Shown: in pieces, positions 41,401 through 51,550 of the stretch
How positions within the stretch are numbered: the stretch's first letter is position 1
How the letters are laid out: every line of letters begins with the position of its first letter
Assembly (NCBI RefSeq): GCF_008831285.2
Contig: NC_045144.1
Coordinates: forward strand, 15,549,858 to 15,613,857
Source: Nymphaea colorata
Lineage: Eukaryota; Streptophyta; Magnoliopsida; Nymphaeales; Nymphaeaceae
Direction: 5' to 3'
DNA length: 64,000 nt
Translations under genes and position numbers: made by a program
The notes under the pieces: generated by a model
Seen by the model: only the letters and a program-made list of their open reading frames with translations
What the model was told of the DNA's origin: nothing
Database searches by the model: none

Positions 41401-44400
41401 TTGGCCATACATTTGCTCGAGGACCACCCACATGTCTCTAGCAGTCTTCTTCCGAAGGATAAGGGGCTGAATATCGGCGGAAACGGAATTGACAATCCAA
41501 GTTTTCACTTGATTATCCTCAAGAAACCAAGTATGCCACACATCACTTGTTCTTGCTGGTTCGGGGTTGCTCCCATCAATATAGGCCATGCGACCACGGC
41601 CAGCAATCCCCATGGTCATAGCAGGCGACCACGAGAAATAATTATCCTTGGTGAGGCGAAGAGTGATGACCTGCATGGGAACATTCTCAGTTCTAAAAGC
41701 CCCTATTTCAGTGGGATTGGTGTTGACGGTTGACGAGGAAGAGGCTGCCATAATCACAGACCAGTCTAGCTACGGGTGAAGCCCAGTAGGCAGCAAGGGC
41801 AGCAGGGAGCAACAGCACAAAAAGGCAGAGAGCAGGCAACGGACAAAACGGAGAACGCCTAAACCTCACCGGCAGAAGAGACAGCAACAGAGAGGCAGCA
41901 CCGGAGAAAAAACGAAGCAGAATGGCGCGGCGCTGGGCGGAAACAGACCGCCGGAACCAGGCAGAGCGGCGCACCGGCGGAAGCAGACCGCCGGAAAAAG
42001 ACACGGCGGTGGGCGATGCGTCGGATGACAGAGAGGAACGCCGCTGGACAGAGCGTCGCTGGGCAGGCCGACGACGCTGATCAGGGCGTCGCTGGGCCGG
42101 TCATCGCTAGGCCGGTCATCGCTAGGCGAAGACGGCGGAATCCTAAGCGGCGCTGATCAGGGCGGCGCTGGGCGGAGACGGCGGCGGGGCGACAGACGAA
42201 GCTCAGGCGTCGGGCACAGGCACAAGCGTCGGGCAAGGGCGTCGGGCACGGGCGATGAACAGTGCCGGGCGAGACGATGAACAGTGCCAGGCGAATCCTC
42301 CTCCAACACGGGCAAACGACAAACCAGAAACGCCGGAACTTCACGGCTCTGATACCATGTAGAAATACGAACAAGAAGAAGACGAAGAGAAACAATGATC
42401 ACGATGTAACGTGGAAAACCCTCAACACGAGGGAGAAAAAACCACGAATGAGGAGGAGTTGGTGCCCACTAGCAGCCAGACTCTCTCTCTCTTAAGATTA
42501 TCATTAACACTTAAGGATTAGGGTTACATGACTTAAGTAGAGCCCAAAACGGGCTACAAGGCGGGTCGGGTATGGATCCGGACCCGAAACCCACAATCTA
42601 TCAACAAAATTAAATAGAAACCTATGGTAAACTTTAGAAATAATAGAAATATATATATATAGAACTTGAAATTGACAGATTGTATACCTTTTGTAGATAA
42701 AGAAACAGAGAAGCCCTCTTCTTCCAAACACAAATGAGTTTCCCACAAACAAATCTTCCTCCAAAGAGGCAATTTGTCCCTCAAATTGACAATTTATTTG
42801 GCAATTTGTCTCCAAAACGGCAAAAAAACTCTCTTTCCCAAAGTTCTTATAAGTGTAAGAAATGGAGGGGAAGAAACAGTTTTTTAAAGAAATCGATCAA
42901 AAGGGGCATCATGACTTTTAAAAAAAAAATTGCACTGTATCATAATACGGGCAGATACAGCTGCCATATTGTAAGATACCACTAATACACATACAATAGA
43001 CATGCAAAATGTGTATCGTAGGTGTATGGTATAGGTTTGACAACCTATATGATACATGTCGTACGATAAGCCTCTATATCGTATAATATGGATAACACTG
43101 CATATCAGATAATTCTCCAGTAATCAGTGCAGAAATTAATTAAGTGATTTATGAGTAAGGATGAAAAAAGAGAAATGCACACAACCAACTGAAAGAACAT
43201 CAGAAAGACCGAATAAGAGAAGATCTAATAAAAAACGCACACTACCAGCTGAACAAAAGCATTAAAAAGTTTGGATAAGAAAAGATCCAATAGGAAATGC
43301 ACAAAATAAGCAAATAAAAGCATTAAAAATATGGAAGAGAAAAGACCCAGTCAGATAAAATTTTATTTGAACAGCACAAGAATAAAAGAGCTTTCACCAA
43401 ATTCATCTCTGCGTTGTCGCTAATAACGAGTTTGTCCCTGCCTGCCCCTTAGTTTTCCAAGTTAGTTCTTGAGGTTAATTCTGTTATTTTTTCCATTTTT
43501 CAGTAAGTACACTTGAAAAAGAAAGACAAGAATGATCCAGTAGAATGAAAGGAATTATCGTATAGCATATGAGCATCTTACTAAGTGAACAACTATTGTA
43601 AGCCTTTAACCATGACTGAAGTAGCAAAAGGATGGAGTTCATCAAAGTGTAAATGTAGGGGAAGACTTGTCCATAGTGACATGACATGATTGAATGTTCT
43701 GGTTCAAATGAACCTATATAATTATTAGTTATCACACACAAACTTAAAGAGTCAAACATTTTCACAAGAATTTTTATGTAAAGCTAAATAAAATATCAGA
43801 TGCTTTTATCAACAATTTTATGGTCTGATGAGAGTTGGATTCCATATCCAACATTGCAATCTGACAGAATTAGCGTCCAATTTAGAGTCAGTTTTTGAAA
43901 TAGTGCTATAGGCATATCTCAGGGTCATCGTGACAGCATAATAGCCTTAAAAGAATGAGCCCTTCAACAAGTTTTATTGACAGCTGTTTGATTCAACTTC
44001 AGCAAACCACACTAGAATTTTTTAACACAAAAGAAGAAATTAGGAAGGCATTTAAACCATAAGAAAGAACGAATTGACAAAAGAATATGCCAAAGCAAAA
44101 AACTAGCTAACTGTGAGTAGCAACATGACTTTCTTAAACAGAAAATACATATCTCAGTCAGTAGATTAAAGACTACTTTGAAGTTTGAATTAACACATAT
44201 AAGTTTCATCAACATAAAATAATTATGAAGATCTTTTTCCAAAATGGTAATATCAGAGGTCTGAAAACAATACTTGCTCAACCCCATGCATGTTTTACAC
44301 ACAATCGCTATCAGTGTGCTGTTTGTTTTAATTGTTAACTTACATGAAACAAGGTAGAGAAGTGAACTTCTAGAGCACAAGAACGTCCTATGAAGACTAC

Positions 44401-47400
44401 CTTATGTCACTGACACCTTATAGTTTACACTTAATTGGGAAAGGCATATAGAGAGATTCATTGGTTTTTAGTTCTAATTTTTTATATTTATTTCTCTATT
44501 TTATACTCAGTGGCAGCATTCGTTTTTCTGATACAGTTCAACTTGCTTAGACGTGCATCAACAGGACCTTGTAGTGAAAGTCAATATGTTTCAGAACTGT
44601 GACTGAAATACACAAGCAACAAGCATGAACAATACTGATTAACATACTATTTTCATTCTAACACCTGTTACCACATCTTATTGTTGTTGACCATGATCAA
44701 ATCTAAACCATACACCAGTTCCCATTTCCATCCAGACTCGATCTGACTTGACTAGAAATAGATACAGTCTCAAATTAGCCATGTTTCAACCTATAAATTC
44801 TACCTTCCAGGCCTAGTTAGACCTCAATCAAATGGCAGACCCTTATGCCGTTGCCTCCATGGTCTGTATAGTCCCAGTAGGGCTGTCCAAATGGGATAAG
44901 AACCTTCACACCAAACACAAACCAACCATGGAGCATATTTTTTACAGCAAAGAGTGATTTAGATTAAAGAAGTATTACATTGATTGTCGAGAAGACAAGT
45001 CCATCCAAGAGGACAGCTGCATTTAGCCATGATTCATCCTTTGCACCCTTTTCACTTCTTTCTTCTTCTCTGGGTGGCTAAGACCAGGAATACCTTGACG
45101 TTCATGGCTATACACTGGCTACCCTGGTAGGTAGTAGTTGAGGTGCCCTTTTGACCACTAGATGGCTAGGGAGTACACCCAGCTCATATCTTGTACAAAG
45201 GGATGCAAACTGGTGGGTTTCAACCCTTCCCAGATGGCTTTAAGTTTTTGAAGTTACCTATCTACATTTGTTTGTACTTCTGTCACACGAGTACCCGCAC
45301 GGTACCGGTACGACATCGGTACCGGTGCGGGTGCGGCGTCGGGTACAGCGTGGGTGCGGCGTTGACCGCACACCCACGGTGTTGACTGCATCGGGTACGG
45401 CTAACATACCCGGAGTCATTTTTGACCATTTTCGGACTCGATCAACTTTGACCAAGTCCAAAATTGTTCGGTTTTAAATTTTAACGTTTTTTACATTTTT
45501 ACATTTTTTATAATTTTCATGTTAAATTTGTCGAAACCCTTAAACGACGATGGTTCTTGTTCTTCGCCTTCACCCTTTCACTAAAACAGACAAACGGTGA
45601 GCGGCGACGGTAGGCAGCGAGAAGGAAGAAGAAGAAGAAGAAGAAGAAGAAAAAGAAGTTACGGTGACTGCTAGCAGCGAGAAGGAAGAAGAAGAAGAAG
45701 TTTTGGGTCGTGCTGATTTTTGGATTTTGTGGGGTCGATCGGAGGTGTTTCTCTGCTTGCATTGGTAATCTGTCTTTGTTGCCGTGATGGTTTTTCTCCT
45801 TGATTCTTCATTTTTTGTTTTTCGGTTTTTCTTTGACATTGATGAGTCTGCAAGTAACTATTCCCTCTCTCTCTCTCTCACGCCATTCCCTTTTAGGACA
45901 TATTTTGGTTTAATTTGTGGTTAAGACGATACCTTGGATTCCTTTTAATGTTTTGATCCAGCTGGTTTTCAGTTTTATCTTTTCCTTTTCGTTTTCCTTT
46001 CCTCGTTTTATTTTCTTTTTCGAGTTCGGTGTGCTAAACGGTATTTGCTCTGTATAGTTGGAACAAAATAAGCCAGCGAAAAGGGCGATTGTGGTTGTTT
46101 TGTTCAGTCCAAATCACCCCAATGATTTTATTTTTAATAAATTTGTGATTCTTATATATGTGTGAATGTGTTATCATGAAGATGATCATGATTTATGAAT
46201 ATGTTATTCTGTTTGTAAGTTTTTGATATTGTAGAAACACGAACCACAAAGAGAGAGAGTGGAGAACGAACACACAATCTACGTGGAAAACCTCAGAAAG
46301 AGGTGAAAAACCACGGGGAGGCTCTGACCTAGGGGCTCACCGCAACCCTAGGAGAGAGAAAATTATATTTCACTTAATTCAACACTAAACACAAGTGACA
46401 ATATAAAGAGGGAGAGAGGAGAAGCCGCCTAGGGTACCGAGCCCGCCTCGGTACCCGCGCCCCATAGAACCGGGTCCAGGAATGGACCCGGTTCCCACAG
46501 CAACATATTCTAACACTCCCCCTCAAGCTTGGCATACATGTCAAACATGCCAAGCTTGCTAACATTCTTTTCGAATGAAGAAGTACAAAGCCCTTTAGTT
46601 AGGACGTCTGCAACTTGATCTTCAGACTTCATATATGGCAGAATCAGCTCATTTGAGTCAATGCGTTCCCGGATAAAATGACGGTCAATCTCCACATGTT
46701 TGGTCCTGTCATGTAGAACTGGATTATTGGCAAGATTAATCGCAGACTTGTTGTCACAGTACATCTTCATTTTATCTCCCAGTTCCACACCAATATCAGT
46801 CAAAAGAATCTTCAGCCACAGCATCTCTGTAACCCCCATTGCAACAGCCCTGTACTCAGCCTCAGCACTAGACCTCGAACATACTTCTTGCCTCTTACTT
46901 CTCCAAACAACTAGGTTACCTCCAAGAAAGATACAATACCCTGTAGTAGACCTCCTTGTGTCAGTGCAACCTGCCCAATCTGCATCTGAGTAGCCCTCAA
47001 TAGTAAGTTTGTCTTGTCGAGTATACAGCAGTCCTTTTCCTGGGGTCATTCTTTAGATATCCCAACACTCTTTCTGCACTCTTCCAGTGACAATCCGTGG
47101 GAGCATGCATAAATTGACTTAGCACATTTACCGCATACGTGATATCAGGGCGAGTTAGAGTAAGATAGATAAGCTTACCTACTAGCCTCTGATATCGCCC
47201 TTTTCCTTCCTCATCCAGAATAATGCCCGTCTTGATACTTATCTTAGTTCCCGACTCTATAGGAGTAAGATAGGGCCTACAACCAAGTTTACATGTCTCC
47301 TTTAGTAAGTCAAGAGTGTACTTCCTTTGATTCATAACCAGCCCTGTCTCTGATCGAGCAATCTCTATCCCCAGAAAGTATCTCAGCTTACCCAGATCCT

Positions 47401-50400
47401 TGAGGTCGAATTCTTTAGCTAATCTCTCCTTCATCTTTCTGTTTTCTTCTTCATCACTGCCAGTGACAATCATATCATCAACGTAGACAAGGAGAAGACT
47501 CACCAGACCATCTCTCTGCTTTATGAATAGGGTATGATCTCCATTTCCTTGCTTGTACCCAGTAGACTTCATAACGATCCTTAGTCTCTCAAACCAAGCT
47601 CTAGGCGACTGCTTCAAGCCATACAAAGCTTTCTTGAGGTGACAACATTTTCCCTCTTGAACATACCCGGGAGGCATGCTCATATAGACTTCTTCCTCCA
47701 GATGACCGTTCAAGAACGCATTTTTAACATCAAGCTGGTCCATGCGCCACTTCCTGTGCACAGCAAGAGCAAGAATAACCCTCACGGTCTTCAACTTTGC
47801 AACAGGGGCAAAGGTCTCAAGATAGTCGATCCCATACTTCTGGCTGAACCCCTTTGCAACCAAACGAGCTTTATATCGATCTACAGTGCCATCAGGTTTG
47901 TACTTCACGTTGTAAACCCACTTAGAGCCAACTAAGTGTGTCCCTTTAGGGATATCAACAACTTCCCATGTTTTGTTCTTAGCTAACGCACCCATCTCCT
48001 CTGTCATAGCATGTAACCACTTGGGATCATCCTTAGCATCATCCACCGACCTGGGAATAACAACTTTGGATAAGGTTGTGATAAAACATTTGTAATTTGT
48101 ACTGAGCTTAGCATAAGAAACAAATCTCTGAATAGGGTGAGAAGTACATGACCTGGTGCCTTTGCGCAAAGCAATGGGGAGCTCTTCATTCGATGGACTT
48201 GGGTCATCCGGGGAGATCACAGGATTGGGATTGGTTCTATCCTCATCACCAACATCTTCCACTGTAGCTTTCTCCTTTCTGACATAAACCTGGCCAAACA
48301 AGTGATCCCGGGCAACAGTGGGCTGAGCATCCACCGTGACCCCTTCCATATGGCTGCCCTTCTCATTACTGACCGTGACCGTGTCAATCACACTGGGACT
48401 AACCTTGTAATCCAAAAACTCCATAAACTGAATCAGCTGATTAGAGGAATATTCTTCCCCTTTGTTCCCAAGACACTCCCCCTGAAGAGGATTCACCGAA
48501 AAATACGACTCATGTTCATAAAATGTGACATCCCTCGAAACATACACTTTGGAAGTAGTGGGATCCACACATTTATACCCCTTCTGAGTGGAAGAGTACC
48601 CCAAGAAAACTCCTTTAATAGACTGGGGATCAAGTTTTTTGAGAGTAGGGCTATGATTATGCACAAAACAACTGCACCCAAAGACACGAGGAGTAAGAGG
48701 CCACGGATTCTGAGTGGGCCACAGGGTAGAATAAGGAGACTGACCATCCAACACCCTAATAGGCATACGGTTAATGAGATGTGCACTAGTGAGAAGTGCA
48801 TCACCCCAATACCGCTTCGGGACATGACGTTGGAACATAATGGCCCGGGTAACATTCAATAGATGACGATTTTTACGTTCAGCTATACCATTTTGAGGAG
48901 GGGTATAACTACAAGAGGTTTCATGAACAATACCCTTGCCTTTCAAGAATTCATCAAGGGATTGGGAGACATATTCCCTTGCATTATCCGTACGGAAAGC
49001 TTGAACAGTAGTATGGAATTGAGTCTCAACAAAGGCAACAAAGTTTTTCACAACTGCTGGAACCTCACTACGTTCTCGCAACAAGTACACGAACGTACAT
49101 CTAGAGTAATCATCAATAAGCGTCAAAAAATAGTGACAACCACCACACGTGGGTACTCCAGAAGGACCCCAAACATCGGAATGAACTAAGGCAAACGGAT
49201 GAGTGGTTTTATTCAAAGAAATAGGGTACGAAGCCCTGACATGTTTAGCCAATTGAAACACTTCACAAGCGAAGGAGTCAATGGAGACAGAAGCAAACAA
49301 ATGAGGAAACAACTTCTTTATTAACTGGAAGGGGAGATGTCCAAGACGCTCGTGCCATCGCAGAACAGTAGATCTATCGTTCACACCAGACAAGTGACCA
49401 CTCGTGGCAGAAATCAATGCTGAAGCAACTTGTACCGGCAGCCTGTAGAGCCCATCAGTAACCGAACCAATCCCAATCTTCTTCCACGTCACCAAGTCCT
49501 GCAGGGAACAATGATCAGCAGAGAAAATCAGATTACAGTTTAATTCTTTAGTAATACTGCTGACAGAGAGTAAGTTCACAGGAATATTTGGAACATGCAG
49601 GGCATTGTGGAGACGGTATTTGTTCAACAGGGACAAGCTCCCTTTCCCAGCCACAGAGATAGAAGACCCATCTGCCATAGACATGCGTTGCTTGCCAGAG
49701 GAAAGTTGATATTCTTGAAAGAGTTTAGAGTCCCCTGTCATGTGGTGAGTGGCTCCACTATCAACAATCCAATCACCAAGAGAAGGGTTACCTTGATCAG
49801 TCGAGGCGACGAGGGCTTGGGCTAGCTGAGCCCCTTCAGACGTGGAGGACTCCTCAGGGGTAGTAGATAGACGGCTGATGTACGCCTGTAGCTCCTTGAG
49901 TTGAGCAGGGGACAACTTGGACTTTGCACCACTAAAAGAATTGCTCTGACTGGAATCAGACACAGAAGGGCTACGCTTGCCAGAGGGAGGACGACCTCTG
50001 ACCAGTCTCTTCTCGGGATGAAGATCCCAACAGAAATCCACCGAATGCCCCAACTTGTGGCAATGAGTGCAATGTCGGGCAGGACGCTGCCCAGTCCCTG
50101 AGGCACGACTGACAAAGGCAGAAGGGCCATGACCGGTGTCAAGATGCATCACCTGGCGACGTTGTTCTTCAGACTCAACACGAGCATATACTTCCTCTAT
50201 CCCCGGAATCTCATCACCATTAAGAATCTGGCTACGAATAGACTCAAATTCATCCCGCAGGCCTCCCAGAAACAGAAACGTACGGTCCATCCATTCCTTT
50301 TCCCAGTAGAGGGAATGATCTGAACCGCACGTCCACTCATCAGTCACATGATAATCTAGCTCCTCCCATTTGGTCTTCAGGGCAGCATAGAAGGCAGCAA

Positions 50401-51467
50401 CAGACAAATCACCTTGTGTCAGAGAATAAATACTGCGTTTAATCTGATAGGTGCGCAGATGTCTCTTCTTGCGACCATACATCTTTGCAAGCACAGTCCA
50501 CATATCAAAAGAGGTCGGCTTCCGCAGAATGAGGGGCTGGATATCGGATGACACGGAGCTGATAATCCACACCTTCACTTGGCTGTCCTCCAACGCCCAC
50601 GTCGCCCATTGAGGATCAGATTTGATGGGCGCAGGTTTGTCGCCAGTGATGTAAGAGAGACGCCCACGGCTAGTAATCCCAATCTCGAGAGCGGCAGACC
50701 AAGATAGGTAATTGTCCTTGGTCAGACGGATGGAGGTGACCTGAATCAGCACGTTCTCAGTCTTGGAGGCGCTGCCCGTGTCAAGAACGGCATCTTTTTG
50801 AGTCCCCATCGCTTCTGCCATCACAAACAAGCACACAGCAACAAGAGGCACAGCAGCGGGAATGAGGCAACGGCGACGGGAAGGAGGCAGCGGCGACGGC
50901 GGCGGGAATGAGGCAGCGGCAACGGAAAGCAGGCGACGGCGCAACACAGAGGCCACCCACGGTGGCGGCAGAGGACGGCGGAACGGAGGACGGCGGAACA
51001 GAGGACGGCGCAACAGAGGACGGCGGAACAGAGGACGGCGGCGGCGGAACAAAGGACAGCGGCGGCAGAGCAGGGCGACGTCACAAGGGCAGCAGCGGCG
51101 CCGGAACTTCAACGGCGTCGGGCGACGAAAAAACTTGACGATCCTCGGAAAAAACGCTTCTCCAACTCCGCTGGCTCTGATACCATGTAGAAACACGAAC
51201 CACAAAGAGAGAGAGTGGAGAACGAACACACAATCTACGTGGAAAACCTCAGAAAGAGGTGAAAAACCACGAGGAGGCTCTGACCTAGGGGCTCACCGCA
51301 ACCCTAGGAGAGAGAAAATTATATTTCACTTAATTCAACACTAAACACAAGTGACAATATAAAGAGGGAGAGAGGAGAAGCTGCCTAGGGTACCGAGCCC
51401 GCCTCGGTACCCGCGCCCCATAGAACCGGGTCCAGGAATGGACCCGGTTCCCACAGCAACATATTCT

Positions 51468-51550
<83 letters not shown>

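Larger units (their letters stand above)
37183..42606 (-). mobile_element. complete Ty1/copia LTR retrotransposon 1 (5,424 bp)
   Basis: Two 249-bp LTRs with no difference seen, a 5-bp target duplication AAATT (37,178-37,182 and 42,607-42,611), a primer-binding site for initiator methionine tRNA (TGGTATCAGAGC, minus strand, 42,357-42,346) directly next to the 5' LTR, a purine tract next to the 3' LTR, and one uninterrupted gag-pol frame. Copy A has the empty site ATAAAATTAAAT near 19,383. It lies inside the older TIR-type repeat in the PCD-B intron. Identical LTRs point to very recent insertion and possible autonomy. Confidence 0.95.
46230..51471 (-). mobile_element. Ty1/copia LTR retrotransposon 2 (5,242 bp), damaged
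   Basis: 286-bp LTRs with two differences, an initiator methionine tRNA primer-binding site (51,185-51,174, minus strand), a purine tract, and flanks GATAT / AATAT that match at four of five bases. It is nested in a TIR element within the PCD-B intron. It is related to but distinct from element 1: same gene order and many shared motifs, different LTRs and leader. The pol frame is broken once near 47,045. It is older than element 1 by LTR comparison, yet still young. Confidence 0.93.

Noticed and set aside
37640-41733. Many plus-strand open frames of 60-170 codons across copia element 1
   Set aside because: Antisense shadows of the gag-pol frame with no independent evidence. The same holds for those across element 2.
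45517-45853. Lysine/serine- and phenylalanine-rich frames antisense to the AAG tract in the TIR element
   Set aside because: Low-complexity shadows of a purine repeat, with no ATG context or domain.
50822-51229. Arginine-rich N-terminal extension of the element 2 frame
   Set aside because: It reads through the GC-rich tandem leader and across the primer-binding site into the LTR. Element 1 starts gag at the equivalent of 50,821, so this is leader and not protein.
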